7,874 nt of DNA from CAYWOS01 sp964459985 (GCA_964459985.1 CAYWOS010000072.1:1-7874), one strand, 5' to 3'; shown: positions 1 through 6,583, counted from the first letter of the stretch. Made by a program: numbers and translations. Notes: generated by a model from the letters alone, not told the origin.

Positions 1-909
1 CCGGTTCATCACGACGTCCAGCTGCCCCGCCGCGTTGCCCACGCGGATCATTTTGCCGTAGATATCCGGGAACATGCCGGTCTTTTCAACGGCGTCCGCG
101 AAGCCCGAACCCGCCTCGATCGCTTTTTTGCATTCGATCGCGCGGCGCTTTGTCCTGTCGTCGCTCATCAGATCGGGGATCATGTCCAGCGCGTCCGAAA
201 TCGGGAAGCCGCCGGTCAGCAGCTTGCCCATGACGGCGGCAAAGCGCGCTGAGGAGAGTTTTTCGTTGATGCGGCGAAGCGGGGGAAAGACGCGGATCAG
301 CAGATTAAGCGTCTTTTGCTTGTGCTTCGTTTTGAAAAGCAGCGCCGTGACGAGCGCCAGAATGAGCAGCACGCCCAACAGGATCAAAATCACCGTGCCC
401 GTCGTCTGCCCGAAAAGCATGAGCGAGCGCGAGGCGGCGGGCATGTCGCCGCCCATGTTCTTGAATACTTCCTCAAAGACCGGCATGATCCTGACGGCGA
501 GCACGACGATCAATACCGCCATCATGCCGATGAGCACGAGCGGGTAGACGACGGCGCTTCGGATGGAGCGGCGCAGGCTGGCCTCGCGCTCGTAATACGC
601 GGCGAGCGCCGACATGATTTCCTCCAGCGCGCCCGCCTGCTCGCCGATGCGCACCATCTGCACCATATAGGCGGGGAACAGCCCGCTTTCGCGCACCGCT
701 TCGTACAGGCAGCCGGCGCGGGCGACATCGCGCCGAAGCGCCTCGAAACGCTCGCCGTACTTGCCGCCCCGGTAGGCGTCGCAGAGCGCCGATATGCCGT
801 CGCCCAGCAAAATGCCCGATTTCAGCAGCATGGCGACCTGCTCGCAAAACAGCGCCGTTTCCTCCGGCGCGATGATCGCTTCGCGCCCGTTCCCGCCCTT
901 GCGCGTCAA
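1..909 (-). CDS. GspF/PilC/ComGB-family inner-membrane platform protein, 3' end cut by window edge
   Basis: This is a polytopic membrane protein of the type II secretion F family, the platform on which the assembly ATPase of a type IV pilus, competence pseudopilus or type II secretion system acts. 303 codons are visible and the C-terminus lies beyond the left edge. The first F domain spans about residues 18-145: LFCEQVAMLLKSG at 20-32, then IGEQAGALEEIM at 88-99, then a hydrophobic helix at about 120-142 ending in MPVFEEVF. A second hydrophobic segment is at 172-192. The second F domain begins RFAAVMGKLLTGGFPI at 222-237 and repeats the first (FPDIYGKMIRVGNAAGQLD, 280-298). The third helix expected for the family is not reached. 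The N-terminus before domain 1 is short, as in ComGB-type proteins. The start is TTG at 909, chosen because AAAGGGGG lies 8 nt upstream and no other start has a good RBS. It lies 25 nt after the transglutaminase-like gene and is probably co-transcribed with it. The family is clear; the choice between pilus, competence and secretion needs downstream genes. Confidence 0.88.
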   Translation of the reverse strand, partial: MTRKGGNGREAIIAPEETALFCEQVAMLLKSGILLGDGISALCDAYRGGKYGERFEALRRDVARAGCLYEAVRESGLFPAYMVQMVRIGEQAGALEEIMSALAAYYEREASLRRSIRSAVVYPLVLIGMMAVLIVVLAVRIMPVFEEVFKNMGGDMPAASRSLMLFGQTTGTVILILLGVLLILALVTALLFKTKHKQKTLNLLIRVFPPLRRINEKLSSARFAAVMGKLLTGGFPISDALDMIPDLMSDDRTKRRAIECKKAIEAGSGFADAVEKTGMFPDIYGKMIRVGNAAGQLDVVMNR

Positions 910-917
910 AATGAATT

Positions 918-925
918 CCCCCTTT
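918..925 (-). promoter_or_regulatory. Ribosome binding site that fixes the TTG start of the pilC-like gene
   Basis: On the minus strand AAAGGGGG is followed by 8 nt and then TTG ACG CGC. The frame stays open upstream into the end of the transglutaminase-like gene, but the peptide there does not look like real protein and has no RBS-supported start. The TTG is therefore preferred. Confidence 0.6.
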
Positions 926-934
926 GCGTTCGGT

Positions 935-1777
935 TCAGTAGAAGCGTTCGACGGCGTACTGGCTCTCGTCGATCTTGGCGCCCATCGATTCGTAGGTGAG
1001 ATCGTAAAACCGCCATTGTCCGTCGATCAATACGTTGTTCCACGCGTGGTAATTCTTGCCCGCGTCGCCGATGACCAGCCTGCAGGGGATGTCCTGCACG
1101 CGCAGCATACAGGCGAACAGCGCGGCGTAGTCAAAGCAGATGCCCTTGCCCGTCGTCAGCGTGGCGTCGACGTCGGGAAGATACCCGCTTTTCACCGACA
1201 TGGCGAAAAAGAAATCGTAGAGCACGTTGCGCGTGATGTAGTCGGCGATCGCCTGCACCTTCGCCGTTTCCGTGGAAAGCCCCTGACACAGCTCGTTGGA
1301 TTTCGCCACGGCGAGCGATTCGGCGGTGTACCAGACGTACTGGCTCGGATAGAGGAAGGCGATGTTTTCATCCTCGAGCGTCGCGTTCACGGTAAAGGCG
1401 GCGTTGGCGGTGTAGCTTTTCCCCGAGGTCTGGAGGAAGAAGCGCACCGAGTATTTGCCGCTGCCCAGCTGGAGAGGGATGGCGTCGTATTCGCCGTCGC
1501 CCGCCAGATCGTACTCGGGGAGCGTCACGCCGTCCTTGGACACGCGCACCTTGATCTTCTTGGAAGTCTTTTTTTGCTTGACAAGAATGTAGCCCTGATC
1601 GGTGTGGGAGTAATCGATGGACGAGCCCGCGCTGCTTTTGACCTTCTCGCCCGCCACGGGAAAGCGCTCGCCGGCGTCCGGCATGCACAGCGCGGCGGTG
1701 ATGATGAACGCGAAAAGGACAGCCAATCCGTATCTTGACCTTCCCCGCCATCCCTTGCCGCAGCATCGTCTGTCCAT
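935..1777 (-). CDS. Exported or membrane-anchored transglutaminase-like (Cys-His-Asp) domain protein
   Basis: A 280-residue protein with a basic N-terminus and one hydrophobic segment at about 16-32, so it is probably a signal peptide or N-terminal anchor. Cys31 follows AAL, which is a poor lipobox, so a lipoprotein is unlikely. Residues about 50-150 are beta-rich and look like an Ig-like or prealbumin-like extracellular module. The C-terminal half is a transglutaminase-core fold of the bacterial protease-like type. The catalytic Cys is in KGICFDYA (Cys214), His in YHAWNN (His244) and Asp in WRFYDLTY (Asp259), in the usual order. Such proteins act as cysteine peptidases or acyl transferases at the cell surface; the substrate cannot be read from sequence. 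The start is ATG at 1777 with GGAG 6 nt upstream. It has its own sigma-A-like promoter and leads into the pilC-like gene 25 nt downstream. The domain call is firm; the biological role is unknown. Confidence 0.85.
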   Translation of the reverse strand: MDRRCCGKGWRGRSRYGLAVLFAFIITAALCMPDAGERFPVAGEKVKSSAGSSIDYSHTDQGYILVKQKKTSKKIKVRVSKDGVTLPEYDLAGDGEYDAIPLQLGSGKYSVRFFLQTSGKSYTANAAFTVNATLEDENIAFLYPSQYVWYTAESLAVAKSNELCQGLSTETAKVQAIADYITRNVLYDFFFAMSVKSGYLPDVDATLTTGKGICFDYAALFACMLRVQDIPCRLVIGDAGKNYHAWNNVLIDGQWRFYDLTYESMGAKIDESQYAVERFY

Positions 1778-1819
1778 GCATCACTCCGACGGTCGCAGTT
1801 GAACCGTATTCATATTGTC

Positions 1820-1848
1820 ATTATATGATAATGTAACCGGATTCGCAA
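1820..1848 (-). promoter_or_regulatory. Sigma-A-type promoter for the transglutaminase / pilC-like genes
   Basis: On the minus strand there is TTGCGA (1848-1843), a 17-nt spacer and a perfect TATAAT (1825-1820). Transcription would start near 1813, giving a leader of about 36 nt before the ATG at 1777. The -10 lies in a small inverted repeat, CATTAT-ATG-ATAATG (1819-1833). It is placed between the clpC terminator and the gene, as expected for a separate transcription unit. Confidence 0.72.
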
Positions 1849-1892
1849 CCCCATTTCGCGCGATTTAACACATTGTTTCCAATAAAATGCGC

Positions 1893-1928
1893 AAAAAAAA
1901 CGGAGCGCCGCGCGAATACGGCGCTCCG
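1893..1928 (-). terminator. Rho-independent terminator of the ctsR-mcsA-mcsB-clpC operon
   Basis: Read on the minus strand, CGGAGCGCCG (1928-1919) pairs perfectly over 10 bp with CGGCGCTCCG (1910-1901) around an 8-nt loop. The stem is followed directly by eight T (1900-1893). It begins 14 nt after the clpC stop codon. It separates the heat-shock operon from the transglutaminase unit read in the same direction. Confidence 0.93.
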
Positions 1929-1942
1929 GAGCGTCTAAAAGG

Positions 1943-4384
1943 TCAAGTGGTCTGTCGTTCGGGGAGGGGAAGCGGCGCGTCGTCCGGCGCAAAGGCGATC
2001 TGATCGCCCGTTACGCGCATCCGGATCGTTTCGCCCAGATGGATATCGCCCGCGATCAGCTTTTCGCTCAGGCTGTCCTCGACGATGCGCTGAATGACGC
2101 GGCGCAGGGGGCGCGCGCCGTACTGCTCGTCGAAGCCGCGCCGGGCGAGGAAGCTGACGACCCCGTCGTCGTACACGAGGCTGACCTCGCGCTCGCGCAG
2201 GCGCGACACCAGCTGATTCAGCAGCAGCCGCGCGATCGATTCGATCTCGCTCTCGGTCAGCTTGTGGAACACGATGATTTCGTCGACGCGGTTGAGGAAT
2301 TCTGGGTGGAACACGTTTTTGATTTCGATCATCACGCGCTCCTTCATCCGCTCGTAATCCATATGGCCGTCCGCGCCCCCGCCGAACCCCAGCGATCCGC
2401 GCGCTACCGACTGCGCGCCGGCGTTGCTGGTCATGACGATGATGCAGTTGCGGAAGCTGACCGAGCGGCCGGTGTTGTCGGTCAGCCTGCCGTCCTCGAG
2501 GATTTGCAGGAGCATGTTGAACACGTCGGGATGCGCCTTCTCGATTTCGTCAAAGAGCACGACCGAATAGGGCTTGCGGCGCACCGCCTCGGTGAGCTGA
2601 CCGCCTTCCTCGTAGCCGACGTAGCCCGGGGGCGAGCCGACCATGCGCGACACCGTGTGCTTTTCCATATACTCGGACATATCCAGACGGATCATGGCGT
2701 CCTCGTCGCCGAACATCGCCGCGCCCAGCGCGCGGCACAATTCGGTTTTGCCCACGCCGGTGGGGCCCAAAAAGATGAACGAGCCGACCGGGCGCTTGGG
2801 GTCCTTGAGGCCGGCGCGCGCGCGGCGGATGGCGCGGCTGACGGCGCTGACGGCTTCCTCCTGCCCCACGACGCGCGCGTGAAGCGTGTCCTCCAGCCGG
2901 AGCAGGCGCGCGCTCTCGTCCTCGGTCATGCGCCGCACCGGGATGCCCGTCCAGCTGGAGACGACGTGCGCCACGTCCTCCTCGCACACGGTATCCTTGG
3001 CGGCGGACTTTTGCTTTTCCCACGCCTCGCGCTTTTCGTCGATCTCGGCGCGCAGCGCGTGCTCGGCGTCGCGCAGCGCCGCCGCTTTTTCGTAATCCTG
3101 CTTGTCGATCGCCTCGCGCTTTTCGCGCAGCACGGCGGCGAGCCGCTTTTCCTGCGCCTTGACGTCGGGCGGCGCGGTGAAGGCGGCGATGCGGACGCGG
3201 GACGCCGCTTCGTCCATGAGATCAATGGATTTATCGGGCTGAAAGCGATCGGGGATATACCGCGCCGACAGTTTGACGGCGGCGATAAGCGCCTCGTCGG
3301 TGATGCGCACGCGATGGTGCGCCTCGTAGCGGTCGCGGAGGCCTTTCATGATGAGCAGCGTTTCTTCCTCGCTCGGCTCGCCGACCATCACGGTCTGGAA
3401 GCGGCGGGCGAGCGCGGCGTCCTTTTCGATGTATTTGCGGTAGTCGTCCAGCGTCGTCGCGCCGATGCACTGGATTTCGCCGCGCGCGAGGGCGGGTTTC
3501 AGGATATTGGCGGCGTCCATGCTGCCCTCCGCCTTGCCCGCGCCGATGATGTTCTGCATTTCGTCGATGAACAGGATCACGTCGCCGCGCCCGCGCACCT
3601 CGTCCATCGTGTTTTTGAGGCGTTCCTCGAACTCGCCGCGATACTTGCTGCCGGCGATCATGCTGCCCAGATCGAGCATGATCAGCTTTTTATCGGTCAG
3701 CGTTTCGGGCACGTTGCCCTGCCGGATGCGCTGCGCCAGCCCTTCGGCGACGGCGCTTTTGCCCACGCCCGGCTCGCCGATGAGCACGGGATTGTTTTTC
3801 GTCCGGCGCGAAAGGATCTGGATAATCCGCTCGATTTCGGAAACGCGGCCGATGACGGGGTCCAGTTCGCTCTTTTCCGCTGCCTCGGTCAGATCGCGGC
3901 CGTACTTTTTGAGGCAGGATTCGGCGTCGTCCTTTCCGCCCGCGCCGTTGGGATCGCCGGACAGGGAGGCGCGGATATCGGCGGTCAGCTTGCTCACGTC
4001 GCAGCCCATGCCGGTCAGGATGCGCACGGCGGCGCTGTCCGGCTCGCTCAACAGCCCGAGCCACAAGTGCCCCGCCGAAACGTAGGGATGCGCGAGCTTC
4101 TGCGCCTCGCGGATGCTGTTTTCGAGCAGCTTTTTGGCGCGCGGCGTCAGATCGGACATCACGGGGCGCGCGGCCGATCCGCCGCTTGTCGATTTGACCG
4201 CTTCATAGACCGTTTCCGCGATGATGTTGTCGGGCAGGCCGGGCGCGTCGGCGCGCGCCTCGCGGAGCAGGCCGATCAGAAAATGCTCGCTGCCGACGCT
4301 GGCGTGACCCATTTCAGCCGACGCCTGCTGTGCCGACGTGATCACGCGCTGCGCGCGCTCGTTGAACTTACCGAATATCGCCAT
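1943..4384 (-). CDS. clpC: ClpC, AAA+ unfoldase subunit of the ClpCP protease
   Basis: An 813-residue Hsp100 ATPase that unfolds phospho-arginine-marked or adaptor-delivered proteins and threads them into ClpP. Domains in order: two Clp-N repeats (about 8-65 and 79-140); AAA-1 with Walker A GEPGVGKS (203-210), Walker B VILFIDE (269-275), pore loop KYRG (247-250) and arginine finger region RRFQ (327-330); a UVR/middle coiled region (about 411-465); AAA-2 with Walker A GPTGVGKT (540-547), Walker B VVLFDEIEKAH (608-618) and pore loop GYVGY; and a C-terminal D2-small domain ending in YGARPLRRVIQ (755-765). LGF at 665-667 sits where the ClpP-docking loop is expected, so a ClpP partner is likely. 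The start is ATG at 4384 with GGAGG 8 nt upstream, inside the end of mcsB (17-nt overlap). Oddities against Bacillus ClpC: Gly105 replaces the second phospho-arginine-binding Glu, and FIDEMQN replaces the usual FIDELHT. ClpC is preferred to ClpB because of the short middle region and the operon. Confidence 0.98.
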   Translation of the reverse strand: MAIFGKFNERAQRVITSAQQASAEMGHASVGSEHFLIGLLREARADAPGLPDNIIAETVYEAVKSTSGGSAARPVMSDLTPRAKKLLENSIREAQKLAHPYVSAGHLWLGLLSEPDSAAVRILTGMGCDVSKLTADIRASLSGDPNGAGGKDDAESCLKKYGRDLTEAAEKSELDPVIGRVSEIERIIQILSRRTKNNPVLIGEPGVGKSAVAEGLAQRIRQGNVPETLTDKKLIMLDLGSMIAGSKYRGEFEERLKNTMDEVRGRGDVILFIDEMQNIIGAGKAEGSMDAANILKPALARGEIQCIGATTLDDYRKYIEKDAALARRFQTVMVGEPSEEETLLIMKGLRDRYEAHHRVRITDEALIAAVKLSARYIPDRFQPDKSIDLMDEAASRVRIAAFTAPPDVKAQEKRLAAVLREKREAIDKQDYEKAAALRDAEHALRAEIDEKREAWEKQKSAAKDTVCEEDVAHVVSSWTGIPVRRMTEDESARLLRLEDTLHARVVGQEEAVSAVSRAIRRARAGLKDPKRPVGSFIFLGPTGVGKTELCRALGAAMFGDEDAMIRLDMSEYMEKHTVSRMVGSPPGYVGYEEGGQLTEAVRRKPYSVVLFDEIEKAHPDVFNMLLQILEDGRLTDNTGRSVSFRNCIIVMTSNAGAQSVARGSLGFGGGADGHMDYERMKERVMIEIKNVFHPEFLNRVDEIIVFHKLTESEIESIARLLLNQLVSRLREREVSLVYDDGVVSFLARRGFDEQYGARPLRRVIQRIVEDSLSEKLIAGDIHLGETIRMRVTGDQIAFAPDDAPLPLPERQTT

Positions 4385-5372
4385 GCTGTTTTCCTCCGTC
4401 GATCATCCTGCGCAGCATATCGCTGCGTTTGACATCCGTTTCTTTCTCGTCCATTTCGCGCGCGGCGTCCTTCCACAGGTGCGCCGGCTGCGCGCGGGCG
4501 AGCATTTCGTCGCATATCGCCGTCGTGAGCGGCAATTTGTCCAGCGACGCGCCCAGCCGCAAATTGCTGTAATGCGCCATGAACTCGCGCAGGGGCATCC
4601 GCCGCGCCGAGCGCACCAGCCCGTAGGAGCGCCATAGCTGATCCTCGAACGCCACGCCGTCGCGCTCGAGCGCTTTCTGCCGGAACACGTTTTCCAATTC
4701 GCCGATCTGACGCGTCACCGCCGCCACCGCGTCGATGATCTCGTGCTCGGCGCGCCCGAGCGTCACCTGATTGCTGAGCTGATAGATGCTGCCGCGCGCC
4801 TCGCTGCCGTCGCCGTACACGCCGCGCAGCGTCAGGGACAGTTTGCTTGTCAGCTGCGATACCTTGCCCATCTGCTTGAGCAGCGTGAGCATGGGCAGAT
4901 GCAGATACACCGACGCGCGCAGGCCGGTGCCGGCGTTGGTCGGGCAGGCGGTCAGATACCCCCACTGCGCGTCGAAGGCGAAGCGCTGCCGTCTCTCGAG
5001 CGCGTCCTCGAGCTCAAAGGCGATCTCGGCGGCGGCGCCCACGTCGTCGCCCGGCGCGAAGCCCTGAATTCGCAGGTGATCCTCCTCGTTCATCATGACG
5101 CAGGCGCGCTCGTCCCGCCTGATCAGCGCCGCGCCCGCATCGCTGGACAAAAGCTCGTCCGATATCAGGTGTTTTTCGGCAAGCGCCCTGCGCACGAGGC
5201 CGTCGCTCGTTTCCATCGGCAGATAGATATAGGTTTGCGGCATATCGCGCAGCACGCCCAGCGTGCGCGAAACGACCTCCTGACCCTGATCGCGCGTCAT
5301 GCGCGGACGGAAGGGGATATCCTCATAATTGCGCGCCAGACGCACGCGCGAGGAAAGCGCGATGCCGCTCAT
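4368..5372 (-). CDS. mcsB: McsB, protein-arginine kinase
   Basis: A 334-residue phosphagen-kinase-fold enzyme that transfers phosphate from ATP to arginine side chains of CtsR and misfolded proteins, marking them for ClpCP. Family motifs are intact: LSSRVRLARN (6-15), the acidic substrate-guanidine motif NEEDHLRIQ (95-103), CPTNAGTGLRASVYLHLP (143-160, Cys143 at the reactive-cysteine position) and GSIYQLSNQVTLG (194-206). The N-terminus is short: the Bacillus protein has about 20 more residues before LSSR. The C-terminal RDxxRA motif of the allosteric phospho-arginine site reads TDVKRS here (312-317). The start at 5372 is secure because AAGGGAGG lies 7 nt upstream and the ATG overlaps the mcsA stop as ATGA. 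The 3' end overlaps clpC by 17 nt, which suggests translational coupling along mcsA-mcsB-clpC. The identification is firm; the effect of the motif changes is inferred. Confidence 0.97.
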   Translation of the reverse strand: MSGIALSSRVRLARNYEDIPFRPRMTRDQGQEVVSRTLGVLRDMPQTYIYLPMETSDGLVRRALAEKHLISDELLSSDAGAALIRRDERACVMMNEEDHLRIQGFAPGDDVGAAAEIAFELEDALERRQRFAFDAQWGYLTACPTNAGTGLRASVYLHLPMLTLLKQMGKVSQLTSKLSLTLRGVYGDGSEARGSIYQLSNQVTLGRAEHEIIDAVAAVTRQIGELENVFRQKALERDGVAFEDQLWRSYGLVRSARRMPLREFMAHYSNLRLGASLDKLPLTTAICDEMLARAQPAHLWKDAAREMDEKETDVKRSDMLRRMIDGGKQHGDIR

Positions 5373-5851
5373 GCGTTTTCCTCCCTTCCCTCGCTCACGG
5401 CGCGCAGCTTGTCGCGGTACACCGCCGCCGTCTCGAAATCCTCAACGGCGACCGCAGCCTCCATTTTCGCGCGCAGCGCCTCGATTTTGTCGCGCCGCGC
5501 CTGTTCCTCCTCGCTGACGGGCGGGCGGCGGCCGGCGTGCTGGGCGCGCCCCTGCAGCCGCGTCATCAGCGGCTCGATCTCGCCGCGAAACGCCTGATAG
5601 CATTCGGCGCAGCCGAGCATGCCCGTCCGGCGGAACTCGGAAAACGTCGTGCCGCAGGCGGGGCAGGACAGATCGTTTTCGACCGTTTTGGCCGACATCG
5701 AGGACAGAATCGCCGCAAGCAGCGACTGGATATCGCCCGTTTTGTATTTTTTGACGCATTCGCGGCACAGGCGGCGCGTCGTGCTTTCGCCGTCGATCAC
5801 CGTCGTCAGCACGACGTCGGCGTTGTTTTTCCCGCAATCTTCGCAGAGCAT
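5369..5851 (-). CDS. mcsA: McsA, zinc-binding activator of McsB
   Basis: A 160-residue protein that binds and activates the arginine kinase McsB and takes part in thiol and heat stress sensing through its zinc fingers. Four CxxC pairs are visible: Cys3/6, Cys29/32, Cys63/66 and Cys81/84. A UVR motif at about 119-154 (DKIEALRAKMEAAV, then FETAAVYRDKLRAV) resembles the middle region of ClpC. The start is the ATG at 5851 because AGGAGG lies 5 nt upstream and the protein then opens with the first zinc pair (MLCEDC). The frame runs open to an ATG at 5944, but that extension has no RBS and no family similarity. It is slightly shorter than Bacillus McsA. The stop overlaps the mcsB start by 4 nt. Unlike in Bacillus, it is separated from ctsR by 233 nt. 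Confidence 0.96.
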   Translation of the reverse strand: MLCEDCGKNNADVVLTTVIDGESTTRRLCRECVKKYKTGDIQSLLAAILSSMSAKTVENDLSCPACGTTFSEFRRTGMLGCAECYQAFRGEIEPLMTRLQGRAQHAGRRPPVSEEEQARRDKIEALRAKMEAAVAVEDFETAAVYRDKLRAVSEGREENA

Positions 5852-5917
5852 AAAAACCTCCTGTTGTCCTTGGCCGGACGGAACGCCGCGCTGTTCGCGC
5901 CGAGCGCCGACCGACGT

Positions 5918-5944
5918 ATTATACGCGCAAAAGCGAACGCTCAA
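5918..5944 (-). promoter_or_regulatory. Possible internal promoter for mcsA-mcsB-clpC
   Basis: On the minus strand a perfect TATAAT (5923-5918) lies 66 nt before the mcsA ATG. The best -35 candidate is TTGAGC (5944-5939), at a short 15-nt spacing. A start near 5911 would give a leader of about 60 nt with the strong mcsA RBS. The -10 is convincing; the -35 is weak. No CtsR-type operator overlaps it. Confidence 0.42.
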
Positions 5945-6108
5945 ACCTCGCGCGCGTGCGGGGTTTCGCTGAATACGGTGCTGTCTGCCGTCCTGATGAT
6001 GGCCATAAAACTCACGCGCTTCACGCGCACACGGTGTTTCGCTGTCCTTGACAAGAATGTTGTTCCCTCAAACAACCAAAAATCTCACGCGCGCGCGGGG
6101 GGTCGCTG
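5942..6108. repeat. Three diverged copies of a GC-rich repeat between ctsR and mcsA
   Basis: Read on the plus strand, three units start with an A-rich edge and CTC, have a CGCGCG-rich core, and end in GTTTCGCTG or a close variant. They lie at 5942-5972, 6005-6044 and 6078-6108, about 63 and 73 nt apart. The first folds into a stem (AAACCTCGC at 5943-5951 with GCGGGGTTT at 5958-5966). The middle copy carries an internal doubling of TCACGCGC. The third overlaps the last codons and stop of ctsR. The remaining gap (5852-5941) holds the mcsA leader and the possible internal promoter; no convincing gene is seen there. The function is unknown: a mobile palindromic element, an RNA processing or attenuation site, or decayed duplication are all possible. 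Confidence 0.5.
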
Positions 6109-6561
6109 CGCGACGGCGAGAATCATGCTTTTCATGACCTTGGCGCGCAGCGCGTTTTTGACGCTTTCCGGGATGGGCGCCGCGAACGCCTGCGGCGAAA
6201 CGGCGGCCGCCATCAGGCGCGCGTCGTCGGTCGAAACCGCCTTTTTCTCGGCGAGCTGGAGCAGCAGCAGCTGCGCCGCCTGCGCGTCGATGCTGTCGCC
6301 GATGCGCTCGTTCAGCAGATACCGGAGCTGGTCGTCGCCCGTGCGCCTGATCTGCACGATGCGGATGCATCCGCCGCCGCCGCGCTGGCTGGAGATGACA
6401 TAGCCGTGATCGGGCGTGAAGCGCGTGGCGAGGACATAGTTGATCTGCGAGGGCGCGCAGTGGAAATACTCGGCGAGTTCGTTGCGCTTCAGCTCGATCT
6501 CGGCGCGCTCCTCGCGCAGCATTTCCTTGATGAATTGCTCAATGGTGTCGCTTAATCGCAT
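6085..6561 (-). CDS. ctsR: CtsR, repressor of class III heat-shock genes
   Basis: A 158-residue winged-helix DNA-binding repressor that acts as a dimer at heptad direct repeats upstream of clp genes and is inactivated by heat and by the McsA/McsB system. The recognition region ELKRNELAEYFHCAPSQINY (23-42) and the wing RFTPDHGYVISSQRGGGG (47-64) are typical. The tetraglycine heat-sensing loop is intact (61-64), and Arg60 matches the arginine phosphorylated by McsB in Geobacillus. Cys65 takes the place of the usual Tyr after the glycines. The C-terminal dimer/McsB-binding half (about 75-150) includes the expected LRAKVMKSMIL (138-148). The start at 6561 is set by GGAGGAGGG 6 nt upstream; the open frame reaches 6714, but that extension crosses the promoter and operator. 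It is the first gene of the operon and has a CtsR box in its own promoter. Confidence 0.97.
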   Translation of the reverse strand: MRLSDTIEQFIKEMLREERAEIELKRNELAEYFHCAPSQINYVLATRFTPDHGYVISSQRGGGGCIRIVQIRRTGDDQLRYLLNERIGDSIDAQAAQLLLLQLAEKKAVSTDDARLMAAAVSPQAFAAPIPESVKNALRAKVMKSMILAVAQRPPARA

Positions 6562-6583
6562 GGGAAACCCTCCTCCGGGGCGA

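Noticed and set aside
1577..1590. CTTGACAAGAATGT occurs here and again at 6047-6060 on the plus strand and contains a TTGACA-like -35.
   Set aside because: One 14-base match in a window of this size is not strongly unexpected. One copy is inside a coding region, and neither copy has a matching -10 or a gene downstream on that strand.
794..1738. A 314-codon plus-strand open frame opposite the transglutaminase-like gene, and similar frames at 316-999 and 4743-5597.
   Set aside because: They have no RBS, no domain, and complete overlap with well-supported genes on the other strand. Codon bias explains them.
2039..4432. A 797-codon open frame on the plus strand opposite clpC.
   Set aside because: It lies antisense to a textbook ClpC and has no recognisable domain. 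Its Ala/Arg/His-rich composition is what GC-ending codons produce on the opposite strand.
5852..5944. A longer McsA beginning at the upstream ATG (5944).
   Set aside because: The extension lacks an RBS and family similarity, while the ATG at 5851 has a consensus RBS and begins directly with the first zinc pair.
5941..6006. A 21-codon minus-strand open frame (MAIIRTADS...) in the ctsR-mcsA gap.
   Set aside because: It has no usable RBS, runs through the repeat units and has no recognisable similarity. A frame this short is expected by chance.
6037..6053. A second possible CtsR box (TGTCAAG-GAC-AGCGAAA, minus strand) upstream of mcsA.
   Set aside because: It matches only 10 of 14 heptad positions, both heptads are imperfect, and no promoter is close. 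It is also partly made of the repeat sequence.
5942..6108. A CRISPR array reading of the three spaced repeats.
   Set aside because: The units are diverged and unequal in length, there are only three, and no cas genes are nearby.
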